The position numbers and the translations under genes were made by a program. A DNA stretch of 52,836 bases, from NCBI GenBank assembly GCA_947624375.1, contig CANQKD010000008.1, positions 64,001 through 116,836 on the forward strand. The letters run 5' to 3'. Source of the stretch: an uncultured Clostridia bacterium (GTDB lineage: Bacteria > Bacillota > Clostridia > Oscillospirales > Ruminococcaceae). This document shows, one piece after another, positions 7,653 through 15,008 of the stretch (its first letter is position 1; the number at the start of each line of letters is the position of its first letter). Below the pieces are notes generated by a model. That model did not search any database. It had not been told where the DNA came from and worked only from the letters and a program-made list of their open reading frames with translations.

Positions 7653-8249
7653 CTATTCACCGCACCAAGGCGTAAGCTCCAGCCTGATGAAATACCCCTG
7701 GTCGTGCTTGCATACGGGGCATATCGGCGGCGCTTGCGTGCCCTCGATAACATTTCCGCAGTTAAGGCACATCCACTTTGTTTGCGTATCTGAAACAAAC
7801 AGCTTTCCCTGCTCGATAAGCTCGGCAAAGTATTCAAAACGCTGCGCGTGCGTTTTTTCTATCTTCGCAATGTTCTCAAAATCCTGCGCTATCATGCCAA
7901 AGCCCTCTTCACGCGCTATCTTGCCGAACGATGCATACACAATGTCGTGCTCCTCGTTCTCATTGTGCGCTGCCATTCTCAAAAGTTTGGCAGCTTCGTT
8001 TGAGATGTCCACAGGGTAGCCGCCGTCAACGTGAATGTTGTCGCCTGCGCTGGGCTGCAAATGCCCGTAGAAAATTTCCGCGTGTTCGCGCTCCTGATTT
8101 GCGGTAAACTTAAACAGCGCGCTGACAACATACATCTTTTGTTTCAGCTGCGATGCGGCAAAGTCGTATCTCGTCCTCGCCTGGCATTCCCCTGCAAACG
8201 CCCTCATAAGGTTCTCTCTTGTCTGACTTTCTTTGAATACAGTGTTCAT
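7653..8249 (-). CDS. rbr: Rubrerythrin
   Basis: A 198-residue non-heme iron peroxidase that reduces hydrogen peroxide in anaerobes. The N-terminal four-helix domain carries the di-iron ligands (E21 in AGECQART, EREHAE, ENEEHD, EKTHAQRF). The C-terminal rubredoxin domain has CLNCG and CPVC for a single Fe(SCys)4 site. The start is ATG at 8249: AGGAAAAGGA lies directly upstream, and residues that would be gained from the in-frame ATG at 8300 have no ribosome site. It is 19 bases downstream of ypeB on the same strand and may be co-transcribed, or expressed from its own unseen promoter. Confidence 0.93.
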   Translation of the reverse strand: MNTVFKESQTRENLMRAFAGECQARTRYDFAASQLKQKMYVVSALFKFTANQEREHAEIFYGHLQPSAGDNIHVDGGYPVDISNEAAKLLRMAAHNENEEHDIVYASFGKIAREEGFGMIAQDFENIAKIEKTHAQRFEYFAELIEQGKLFVSDTQTKWMCLNCGNVIEGTQAPPICPVCKHDQGYFIRLELTPWCGE

Positions 8250-8268
8250 ATCCTTTTCCTTTCTGTGT

Positions 8269-9612
8269 TTATTGTGCCAGCACTCCGCCGTCGCTTTCAA
8301 ACAACATCAGAATCTGCGCTTCTTCGCCCGTCATGCAGTCGATATAGACCAGCACGTGCCTGCCCTCGTCATTAAGACAGGTAAACTCATAGCAGTAGCA
8401 TTCTTTCGTGTTGTCCAGCGGAATATTGCACTCTCTTACGTTTTTGACTTCCAGATGTTTCGATACATTGCCAGCCGCTTCTTCGCTGGTTATCTTAGGT
8501 TTGTCAAATGTCCTGTCTTGATGATTTACCAGAAAACCGCGCGCATCAAAGCCCAGTATCTCGCCATTGTCCATAGCCACTTTTATCTTTATAAGATCGG
8601 TGTAGCACAGCACGTTTCCGTCACGGTATGCGTAGTTTACAGTGCATACGTTGCCCAGCGTTTCATAGTATGTCACCTGCATATTTTCAACGCCCAGCTG
8701 CTCTGAATACTTGTCCGCGTGCGAGATAGCCTTTTTGGCATCTATAACCGTCTTTTCTGGTGTACGCGACTTTAGCATATACGATATATAGCCGCCGCTT
8801 TTCGTTACCGCCACACTGCCCGTTTCGGTGTTGTAAACGTATGAAGGCATATTGCCGGCCTCGCCCTCTGAAGCTGTAAGTTCATCCGGTTTTACAGCAA
8901 GAGCCTTGCAAGCCTTAGCCTGCGCGTAACCCTCCGAAACAGCATCGGCGTTTTCGGTCATAAGCGGCTTTCTTTGCAGAAGATGATCTGAGAACGGTCC
9001 GTCATAAATAAGTGTAGGGTAGCTTTCAAAACCGTCTTCAAAGTCCGCAAAACCGTCGGTAACGCTTATATCTCCCTCGTCAGCCGCAGAATTATCCAGC
9101 GAGTCTACCACATTTTCGGGCGAAAGCTCACCGCTGTTTATCATCTGCTCTATAGCCCACATATCTCCGCAAAGCTTCTGCGCATAGCCGCTGAGCTTTT
9201 TCAGCGTTTCATATTCTTCGTCAGTAAGCTTTTCACCGCCCGACGACTTGTCAGAAAGGTATGTCGCATAGTTTCCCACCTGCGATAAAAACTTGTAGGT
9301 GTTGCTGAGCTCCAGCTGTTCAACAGGCAATTGTGCCAAAGCGTTTTTCGCCGTCGAAGCCTCTGACAAAAGCTGTGCCGACAGTTTCGACTGCATAGCC
9401 GCGCTGCCTGCGCAAAGTTCTTTTGAAAGCGTTGTGTTTATGTTGTCCGCCGCAGCCGAAAGATCTTCCATAGCGCGCAGATACGAGCTTTCCAGAATAA
9501 GGTTGGCGTGCCTGTTCTCGCTCATAAGAACTACGTTGCGCACCAGAAGTATCACAAGCGCCGCTATCGTAAACACTATCAGGCGGATCTTTCCGCGTCT
9601 TGTCATTCGCAT
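8269..9612 (-). CDS. ypeB: Spore germination protein YpeB
   Basis: A 447-residue protein with an N-terminal uncleaved membrane anchor (about 9-29, LIVFTIAALVILLVRNVVL), a helical region, and two C-terminal PepSY-like repeats (around 295-440, with VIDAKKAISHADKYS and the end DCMTGEEAQILML). In Bacillus YpeB sits on the outside of the spore inner membrane and stabilises the cortex-lytic enzyme SleB. Here no sleB is adjacent, although the two are normally in one operon. Two start codons, 9612 and 9606, are possible; GGGGAGAT lies 11 bases before 9612. Overall similarity is recognised from architecture and key segments, not from alignment. Confidence 0.82.
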   Translation of the reverse strand: MRMTRRGKIRLIVFTIAALVILLVRNVVLMSENRHANLILESSYLRAMEDLSAAADNINTTLSKELCAGSAAMQSKLSAQLLSEASTAKNALAQLPVEQLELSNTYKFLSQVGNYATYLSDKSSGGEKLTDEEYETLKKLSGYAQKLCGDMWAIEQMINSGELSPENVVDSLDNSAADEGDISVTDGFADFEDGFESYPTLIYDGPFSDHLLQRKPLMTENADAVSEGYAQAKACKALAVKPDELTASEGEAGNMPSYVYNTETGSVAVTKSGGYISYMLKSRTPEKTVIDAKKAISHADKYSEQLGVENMQVTYYETLGNVCTVNYAYRDGNVLCYTDLIKIKVAMDNGEILGFDARGFLVNHQDRTFDKPKITSEEAAGNVSKHLEVKNVRECNIPLDNTKECYCYEFTCLNDEGRHVLVYIDCMTGEEAQILMLFESDGGVLAQ

Positions 9613-9689
9613 AATAACAGTATCTCCCCTCGGTTTTTTAATAGTTTTAGCCGAGTGAGAGCCGTTTATACATTTTCTGCCTTAAATTC

Positions 9690-9718
9690 TTGACATACGC
9701 ACCCCATAATAGTATAAT
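9690..9718 (+). promoter_or_regulatory. Consensus promoter for mntP
   Basis: Perfect TTGACA (9690-9695) and perfect TATAAT (9713-9718), 17 bases apart, giving a leader of about 70 bases. I see no yybP-ykoY manganese riboswitch fold in that leader. Confidence 0.85.
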
Positions 9719-9796
9719 GTATTTTATACGAATAATTTTGTACACGCCGCAGTAATATTTTATATAAGCAATTTATATCTTTTGGGAGATACATAA

Positions 9797-10363
9797 ATGA
9801 GTATTACAGAGCTTTTTATACTTGCAGTAGGTCTTTCAATGGACGCCTTTGCCGTCTCTATTTGCAAAGGTCTTTCAATGAAAAAACTAAGCCTTAAAAA
9901 TATGTGTATAGTAGGGCTGTGGTTCGGCGGCTTTCAGGCGCTTATGCCAACGCTAGGTTACTTTCTCGGCTCTGCCTTTGCAGATGTCGTAAATTCCGTT
10001 TCGCACTGGATAGCCTTCGCACTGCTTGCGCTTATCGGCATAAATATGATACGCGAGGCTCTTTCAAAGGAGACCGACGATACCGACGGTTCGCTGTCTT
10101 TCAAGGTCATGCTCATAATGGCAATAGCCACCAGTATTGATGCCCTTGCGGTCGGCGTGGGCTTTGCCATGCTGGAGAGCGTGAATATCCCCATGGCGGT
10201 AACGTTCATAGGCGTAACAACGTTTGTGCTTTCTTCGGTGGGAGTAAAAGTCGGCAGCGTTTTCGGCGATAAATACCGCTCTCGCGCAGAGCTCTCAGGC
10301 GGCGTAATACTCATAGCTATCGGCATAAAGATAGTTCTGGAGCATTACGGCTTGTGGTTCTGA
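9797..10363 (+). CDS. mntP: MntP-family manganese efflux pump
   Basis: A 188-residue membrane protein of six segments made of two related halves. Each half has the family acidic motif, SMDAFAVSICKGL near residues 14-26 and SIDALAVGVGFAM near 112-126, whose Asp residues are needed for Mn(II) export in the E. coli protein. GGGAGATA lies 5-10 bases before the ATG. It is a single-gene unit with a perfect promoter and a terminator at 10446. High constitutive promoter strength with no visible operator leaves its metal regulation unexplained. Confidence 0.93.
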   Translation: MSITELFILAVGLSMDAFAVSICKGLSMKKLSLKNMCIVGLWFGGFQALMPTLGYFLGSAFADVVNSVSHWIAFALLALIGINMIREALSKETDDTDGSLSFKVMLIMAIATSIDALAVGVGFAMLESVNIPMAVTFIGVTTFVLSSVGVKVGSVFGDKYRSRAELSGGVILIAIGIKIVLEHYGLWF

Positions 10364-10383
10364 TACTTAATGTTATAAAAAAT

Positions 10384-10410
10384 GCGGATACTAAACTTTG
10401 TGGTATCCGC
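10384..10410 (+). other. Hairpin after mntP
   Basis: GCGGATAC (10384-10391) pairs perfectly with GTATCCGC (10403-10410). No T tract follows, so it is not a typical terminator; a heptamer array starts two bases later. Confidence 0.6.
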
Positions 10411-10411
10411 T

Positions 10412-10446
10412 GTTAGAGGTAAGAAGTTAGATGTTAGAAGTAAGAA
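10412..10446 (+). repeat. Heptamer array 1 (five units)
   Basis: Five 7-base units in perfect register: GTTAGAG, GTAAGAA, GTTAGAT, GTTAGAA, GTAAGAA. Related arrays lie at 10494, 11005, 11081 (inverted) and 11145 (inverted). Confidence 0.9.
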
Positions 10447-10481
10447 ACGGTTTTGTTGCATTTGAGCAAAGCCGTTTTTTT
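10446..10481 (+). terminator. Rho-independent terminator, probably of mntP
   Basis: AACGGTTTTG (10446-10455) pairs with CAAAGCCGTT (10467-10476), one wobble, and a run of seven T ends at 10481. Confidence 0.85.
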
Positions 10482-10493
10482 CTGCGTTTTAGA

Positions 10494-10514
10494 GTTAGAA
10501 GCAAGAGGCAAGAA
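10494..10514 (+). repeat. Heptamer array 2 (three units)
   Basis: GTTAGAA, GCAAGAG, GCAAGAA in register; the same degenerate 7-base family as at 10412. Confidence 0.8.
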
Positions 10515-10555
10515 GTTGTTATTTCAACTTTTGCGTGCTATTTTAGTTTTGCGTA

Positions 10556-10777
10556 TTATTTGCGCTTACGCGCACCCTGCGGAGCTCACACATTGACCGC
10601 CACAAGTGTCGGTCAAGTGCAGAAGAACCCTCTGCGAGGCTTCTTCCATGTCTCCACAGTACGCAAAAGTTATAAGTCTTGTCAAGAAAGGGAAAGTTTT
10701 CGATCGACCCTTTTTCAAAAGGGTCGCAGGGGTACGGGGACAGAGTCCCCGAAACACAGCGTGCGCTCCGCAAGAGG
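10556..10777 (+). repeat. Composite intergenic element, copy 1
   Basis: About 220 bases. It begins with a TTTGCGCTTACGCGCA-like palindromic module followed by GGAGCTCA, has a hairpin-rich middle, then a conserved module (10668-10772) that starts near AGTTATAAGTC and includes TGTCAAGAAAGG, AAGTTTTCG, CTTTTTCAAAAGG and GGGGACAGAGTCCCC, and ends GTGCGCTC. Copy 2 lies inverted at 11187-11450 with the same order of modules but an unrelated middle. No reading frame is supported. It looks like a dispersed, non-coding, possibly mobile repeat. Confidence 0.8.
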
Positions 10778-10781
10778 TGAA

Positions 10782-10812
10782 TTAAAAAACAGTCCAGTGG
10801 ACTGTTTTTTAA
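10782..10812. repeat. Near-perfect palindrome
   Basis: Two 15-base arms, TTAAAAAACAGTCCA and its exact complement, flank one central G. On either strand an A/T run sits at each end, so a transcript from either side would form a terminator-like hairpin. Confidence 0.85.
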
Positions 10813-10813
10813 G

Positions 10814-10846
10814 AGGAGAGGCTCTGCAAGAGAGAGCCTCTCCTTT
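10814..10846. repeat. 12-bp hairpin
   Basis: AGGAGAGGCTCT (10814-10825) pairs with AGAGCCTCTCCT (10833-10844) across a seven-base loop. It follows the palindrome at 10782 directly. Confidence 0.8.
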
Positions 10847-10869
10847 GAGAAGGTCTAGTAATTTTTTCC

Positions 10870-10889
10870 TGCGCACGCAAGCGTGCGCA
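10870..10889. repeat. GC-rich palindrome
   Basis: TGCGCACGC and its complement are separated by AA. Confidence 0.75.
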
Positions 10890-10945
10890 AAATCATTGTT
10901 GAAAATTTGCACATTTTACTTGTTATGAATTTTTCATATTGTATG

Positions 10946-10964
10946 GCGTTCCATAATGGAACGC
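10946..10964. repeat. Palindrome with one central base
   Basis: GCGTTCCAT and its complement ATGGAACGC flank one A. Confidence 0.75.
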
Positions 10965-11004
10965 GGAAAGGGAGCGTTGCGCTACAACAAGGGGAGGCTC
11001 AGCT

Positions 11005-11040
11005 ATTAGAAGCAAGATAACGAGAAGCAAGAGGCAAGAT
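11005..11040 (+). repeat. Heptamer array 3
   Basis: ATTAGAA, GCAAGAT, an irregular AACGAGAA, then GCAAGAG and GCAAGAT. Confidence 0.75.
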
Positions 11041-11080
11041 ATGCGTTTTGAAAAGTTTGTGCAAAACTATAAAAAGCAAA

Positions 11081-11101
11081 TTCTTGCTTCTTGCCTCTAT
11101 C
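11081..11101 (-). repeat. Heptamer array 4, inverted (three units)
   Basis: Forward strand TTCTTGC, TTCTTGC, CTCTATC; on the reverse strand this reads GATAGAG, GCAAGAA, GCAAGAA. Confidence 0.8.
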
Positions 11102-11144
11102 TAAATCACAAAATGGCAAGCACGCGCAAACTTCGCAAAATCGT

Positions 11145-11179
11145 TTCTAACCTCTAACTTCTTACTTCTAACATCTAAT
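11145..11179 (-). repeat. Heptamer array 5, inverted (five units)
   Basis: Forward TTCTAAC, CTCTAAC, TTCTTAC, TTCTAAC, ATCTAAT. Exactly five units, as in array 1 but inverted and in a different order. Confidence 0.9.
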
Positions 11180-11186
11180 AGCTGAG

Positions 11187-11450
11187 CGCACGTCGTGTTT
11201 GTGGGGCTCTGCCCCACGCCCCGCAAGCCTTTTGAAAAAGGCTTGACCGAAAACTTTTCCTTTCTTGACAGGACTTACAACTTGTGATATTAAACGCACT
11301 GTGCAAAAGAATTACGGTTTTCAGCGGTTCGCAGAACCGCGCCAAAATCGGCGACCCAATAAAAGTCGCCGAAGTAATTCTTTCAAGTGGCTTGGAGGCT
11401 AAAGCCGACAAGACACTGAGCTCCTGCAGGTTTGCGCGTAAGCGCAATTT
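11187..11450 (-). repeat. Composite intergenic element, copy 2 (inverted)
   Basis: Read on the reverse strand it has the same plan as copy 1: a TTGCGCTTACGCGCA module and GGAGCTCA (forward 11420-11450), a different middle with its own hairpins (for example GCGGTTCTGCGAACCGC), then the conserved module with TGTCAAGAAAGG, AAGTTTTCGGTC, CTTTTTCAAAAGG, GGGGCAGAGCCCC and GTGCGCTC (forward 11187-11285). Its outer end stops 9 bases from the carB stop codon. Confidence 0.8.
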
Positions 11451-11458
11451 AATTCATC

Positions 11459-14400
11459 TTATGCGTCAACTATCTCGCTGTGATATTCTTGAAGCGACTT
11501 TATATGGTCGGGCGACTGCTTTGTAACAGCCTTTATGCCCTCGATTGTAGCCTTTGCCGCCGCCATGGTCGTAACATAGAACACCCTGCTGCGAATAGCG
11601 CTCTTTCTGATGTAGCTGTCGTCCGCAGTGCCCTGCTTGTCGTCGGGCGTGTTGATGATTATATCCACCTGACCGTTCGAGATCATGTCAAGAATGTTCG
11701 GTCTGCCCTCTTGCAGCTTGTGAACGCTCTCGCACTCTATGCCGCATTTTTTGATAAAGTCGGCAGTTCCTTTGGTAGCAACTATCTTGAATCCGCAATC
11801 GCTGAAGCCTCTAGCCACCTGTTCAAGCTCGCCTTTGTCACGGTCGCTGACGCTTATCAGTACCGTGCCCGATGTCTTTATAGTCGTCTGCGTTGCCTCC
11901 TGTGCCTTGTAGTATGCCTCGCCGAAGTTTGATGAAATGCCTAGCACCTCGCCCGTTGAGCGCATCTCGGGGCCCAGTATCGGGTCAACTTCGGGGAACA
12001 TATTGAACGGGAACACAGCCTCTTTTACGCCGTAATGCGAGAATTTCTTTTCCTTCAAAGAGGGGATAGGCGAGGGGCGGTGTGTAAATTCGCTCGTGAT
12101 TATCTCTGTCGCCAGAGCTATCATCTGTATGCCGCAAACTTTTGATACCAGCGGCACAGTGCGCGATGCCCTCGGGTTTGCCTCCAGCACGAACACCTTG
12201 CCGTCCTCAATGGCGTACTGCATATTCATAAGTCCGCGAACGTTCATTTCTTTGGCTATCTTTTTGGTGTACTCTTTTATCACCTTTACATTTTCGTCGC
12301 TGATGTTGAGCGAGGGCAGTATGCAAGCAGAGTCGCCCGAGTGTATGCCCGCAAGCTCTATGTGCTCCATGACCGCAGGCACGAATACATTCTCCCCGTC
12401 GCTTATAGCGTCAGCTTCACACTCCGTTGCGTTGTGCAGAAAACGGTCTATCAGTATCGGCCTGTCAGGCGTAACACCTACCGCAGCCGCCATGTATACT
12501 TTCAGGCTTTCCGGCTCGTGAACAACTTCCATGCCTCTGCCGCCCAGAACATATGACGGTCTCACCATAACAGGGTAGCCTATCTTGTCGGCAATTTCAA
12601 GAGCCTCATCTACTGTAACAGCCATTCCCGACTCCGGCATAGGGATAGACAGCTTGTCCATCATCGCGCGGAACAGATCTCTGTCCTCCGCAAGGTCAAT
12701 GGTCTCGGGTGTCGTGCCAAGAATGTTCACACCGTACTTTTTCAGATCCGCAGCAAGGTTCAGCGGTGTCTGTCCGCCAAACTGCGCAATAACGCCGACC
12801 GGCTTTTCTTTTTCGTAAATGCTCAGTACGTCCTCCAGAGTCAGCGGCTCAAAGTACAGCTTGTCCGAGGTGTCATAGTCTGTAGATACCGTCTCGGGGT
12901 TGCAGTTTATCATTATCGTCTCAAAACCAAGGCTTCTCAGAGAGTTTGCCGCGTGAACACAGCAATAGTCAAACTCAATGCCCTGACCTATCCTGTTCGG
13001 GCCGCTGCCGAGAATAAGTATCTTTGGCTTGCCCTGCGATACCTCCGAGGTATCTTCCGTGTTGTAGGTCGAGTAGTAGTAGCCTGCATCGGGCGTGCCG
13101 CTGACGTGTATCTTGTGCCACGCCTCGGTAATGCCGATAGCCTTACGCGCGTTTCTTATGTCCTCCTCGGGCACTTCCAGTATCTGCGAAAGATACTTGT
13201 CCGAGAAGCCGTCTTTCTTCGCCGCCGCAAGCACATCAGACTTAGGAACGCTGCCCTTGTTTGCGATAAGCGCGTTCTCCTCATCAACCAGCTCTTTCAT
13301 CTGCTCTATAAAATACTTCTTTATCTTAGTAAGCTCCCAAAGTTCGTCAACAGTCGCGCCCTTGCGCAAAGCTTCATACATTATAAACTGTCTCTCGCTT
13401 GAAGGCTGATAAAGCATTTTTATAAGCTCGTCCTTGCTTTTGTCGGCAAAATCTTTTGCAAAGCCCAAGCCGTACCGACCTTTTTCCAAGCTCCTTATAG
13501 CCTTCTGGAAAGCCTCTTTGTAGGTCTTGCCTATAGACATTACCTCGCCGACAGCTCTCATCTGCGTGCCGAGCTTGTCCTGCGCGTTCTTGAATTTTTC
13601 AAACGCCCAGCGCGCAAATTTTATAACAACATAGTCGCCGTCGGGCTTGTAGTTAGCAAGATTTCCATACTTTCCGCAGGGTATGTCGGCAAGCGTAAGA
13701 CCCGTAGCCAGCTTTGCCGAAACAAGCGCGATAGGAAAGCCCGTCGCCTTTGAAGCCAGCGCAGAGGAGCGTGAAGTCCTCGGGTTTATCTCTATAACTA
13801 TTATCCTGCCCGTCTCGGGGTCGCGCGCAAACTGAACGTTCGTGCCGCCTATTACCTGTATTGCATCAACTATAGCATATGCCTGCCGCTGAAGCTCAGC
13901 CTGAACATCTTCGGGTATCGTCAGCATCGGCGCAGAGCAGAAACTGTCGCCCGTGTGTACGCCCAGAGGATCGATGTTTTCTATAAAGCAAACGGTTATC
14001 ATGTTGCCGTCCTTGTCGCGGACAACTTCAAGTTCCAACTCTTCCCAGCCGAGAACGGATTCTTCGACCAGCACTTGACCTACCAAAGATGCCTGTAAGC
14101 CCCTCGCGCATACTGTTTTCAGCTCATCAACATTGTATACCAGACCGCCGCCAGTGCCGCCCATAGTGTATGCAGGGCGCAGAACAACAGGGTATCCCAG
14201 CTTATCAGCAATCGAGAGCGCCTCATCTACCGAGTATGCCACCTCACTGCGAGCCATGTCAATACCCAGCTTGTTCATCGTCTTTTTGAATTCTATCCTG
14301 TCTTCGCCGCGCTCAATAGCATCTATCTGTACGCCTATTACCTGCACGCCGTACTTTTTCAAAACGCCAAGCTTGTCCAGCTCAGAGCAAAGGTTAAGTC

Positions 14401-14680
14401 CGCTCTGACCGCCAAGGTTGGGCAAAAGCCAGTCGGGGCGCTCTTTCGCAATAATTTCTTCAAGACGCTTTGCATTCAGCGGCTCAATGTAGGTAACATC
14501 TGCAATGCCGGGGTCTGTCATGATAGTTGCGGGATTTGAGTTTACAAGCACTATCTTGTGACCCAGACTGCGCAGAGCCTTGCACGCCTGTGTGCCAGAG
14601 TAGTCGAACTCGCACGCCTGACCTATAATGATAGGTCCCGAGCCGATGATAAGCACTTTTTTCTGCGGTTGTTTTTCCAT
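11459..14680 (-). CDS. carB: Carbamoyl phosphate synthase, large subunit
   Basis: A 1073-residue enzyme that makes carbamoyl phosphate from bicarbonate, ammonia and two ATP for pyrimidine and arginine synthesis. It has the two homologous ATP-grasp halves: VLIIGSGPIIIGQACEFDYSG at the N-terminus and ILILGSGPNRIGQGIEFDYC near residue 550, with INPRTSRSSALASKATG and ANPRASRTVPLVSKVCG ATP-site segments, and a C-terminal MGS-like allosteric domain. The start is ATG 14680, with GGAGGAAT directly upstream; the longer frame from 14785 has no ribosome site. The length equals the usual CarB. carA, normally adjacent, is absent: repeats lie downstream and a divergent promoter upstream. Confidence 0.97.
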   Translation of the reverse strand: MEKQPQKKVLIIGSGPIIIGQACEFDYSGTQACKALRSLGHKIVLVNSNPATIMTDPGIADVTYIEPLNAKRLEEIIAKERPDWLLPNLGGQSGLNLCSELDKLGVLKKYGVQVIGVQIDAIERGEDRIEFKKTMNKLGIDMARSEVAYSVDEALSIADKLGYPVVLRPAYTMGGTGGGLVYNVDELKTVCARGLQASLVGQVLVEESVLGWEELELEVVRDKDGNMITVCFIENIDPLGVHTGDSFCSAPMLTIPEDVQAELQRQAYAIVDAIQVIGGTNVQFARDPETGRIIVIEINPRTSRSSALASKATGFPIALVSAKLATGLTLADIPCGKYGNLANYKPDGDYVVIKFARWAFEKFKNAQDKLGTQMRAVGEVMSIGKTYKEAFQKAIRSLEKGRYGLGFAKDFADKSKDELIKMLYQPSSERQFIMYEALRKGATVDELWELTKIKKYFIEQMKELVDEENALIANKGSVPKSDVLAAAKKDGFSDKYLSQILEVPEEDIRNARKAIGITEAWHKIHVSGTPDAGYYYSTYNTEDTSEVSQGKPKILILGSGPNRIGQGIEFDYCCVHAANSLRSLGFETIMINCNPETVSTDYDTSDKLYFEPLTLEDVLSIYEKEKPVGVIAQFGGQTPLNLAADLKKYGVNILGTTPETIDLAEDRDLFRAMMDKLSIPMPESGMAVTVDEALEIADKIGYPVMVRPSYVLGGRGMEVVHEPESLKVYMAAAVGVTPDRPILIDRFLHNATECEADAISDGENVFVPAVMEHIELAGIHSGDSACILPSLNISDENVKVIKEYTKKIAKEMNVRGLMNMQYAIEDGKVFVLEANPRASRTVPLVSKVCGIQMIALATEIITSEFTHRPSPIPSLKEKKFSHYGVKEAVFPFNMFPEVDPILGPEMRSTGEVLGISSNFGEAYYKAQEATQTTIKTSGTVLISVSDRDKGELEQVARGFSDCGFKIVATKGTADFIKKCGIECESVHKLQEGRPNILDMISNGQVDIIINTPDDKQGTADDSYIRKSAIRSRVFYVTTMAAAKATIEGIKAVTKQSPDHIKSLQEYHSEIVDA

Positions 14681-14830
14681 AAATATTCCTCCGTTGCTTC
14701 CGGCAGCCTGCGAACAGCCGGGCTTTTTTACCTTGTTTGGGCAAAATTTTTTGGCGATCTCAGGTCGCCAAATGTATAAGTTCATCCGACATTTGTATAT
14801 CGTTATCCGATATATAATATTATCTTTATT

Positions 14831-14859
14831 ATTATATCATACATTTTGTCGAATTGCAA
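14831..14859 (-). promoter_or_regulatory. carB promoter
   Basis: Reverse strand TTGCAA (forward 14854-14859), 17-base spacer, perfect TATAAT (forward 14831-14836). The resulting leader of about 145 bases contains hairpins that could act in attenuation, but no defined regulator class was recognised. Confidence 0.7.
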
Positions 14860-14934
14860 TAACAATATACTGAACTTTGTGTGAACGCCGATAAAAGCCG
14901 ATAAAAAATGTTGAGAAGCCTTTGCGTAAAATGC

Positions 14935-14963
14935 TTGCATTTGTGGTGAATTTGTGTTATAAT
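14935..14963 (+). promoter_or_regulatory. Promoter of the 15009-parE-parC operon
   Basis: TTGCAT (14935-14940) and perfect TATAAT (14958-14963) with a 17-base spacer. Confidence 0.7.
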
Positions 14964-15008
14964 ACATATGTATGTGTTCAAATTCCCGTGAGGAGGACAA
15001 GTGATGAT

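Larger units (their letters stand above)
10364..11458. other. 1.1 kb gene-free repeat nest between mntP and carB
   Basis: Apart from the mntP terminator, everything recognisable here is repeat or palindrome: two inverted composite elements, five heptamer arrays (three forward, two inverted) and at least four stand-alone palindromes. Open frames across it lack ribosome sites and run through the repeats, so I call no gene. Confidence 0.8.
14681..15008. other. Divergent intergenic region, carB / parEC operon
   Basis: Contains the carB promoter and a leader of about 150 bases on the reverse strand, with the hairpin GGCGACCTGAGATCGCC (forward 14752-14768) and a second GC-rich inverted repeat near 14700-14725 (GCCCGGC...GCCGG). 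The parEC-operon promoter lies at its right end. No gene or recognised riboswitch. Confidence 0.6.

Noticed and set aside
9719-9796. Manganese (yybP-ykoY) riboswitch upstream of mntP
   Set aside because: The leader is only about 70 bases, AT-rich, and lacks the conserved loops and any terminator hairpin.
10431-10928. 165-codon open frame in the repeat nest
   Set aside because: No ribosome site; it runs through a heptamer array, a terminator and the composite element, and its codons simply follow the repeats.
10412-11179. CRISPR array
   Set aside because: Units are 7 bases, contiguous and degenerate, with no spacers and no cas genes nearby.
10364-11458. Insertion sequence or transposase remnant
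   Set aside because: No transposase-like frame or DDE motif was found; the repeats are non-coding on both strands.
14681-14785. N-terminal extension of carB
   Set aside because: The in-frame ATG at 14785 has no ribosome site, and GGAGGAAT directly precedes ATG 14680, which gives the normal CarB N-terminus and length.
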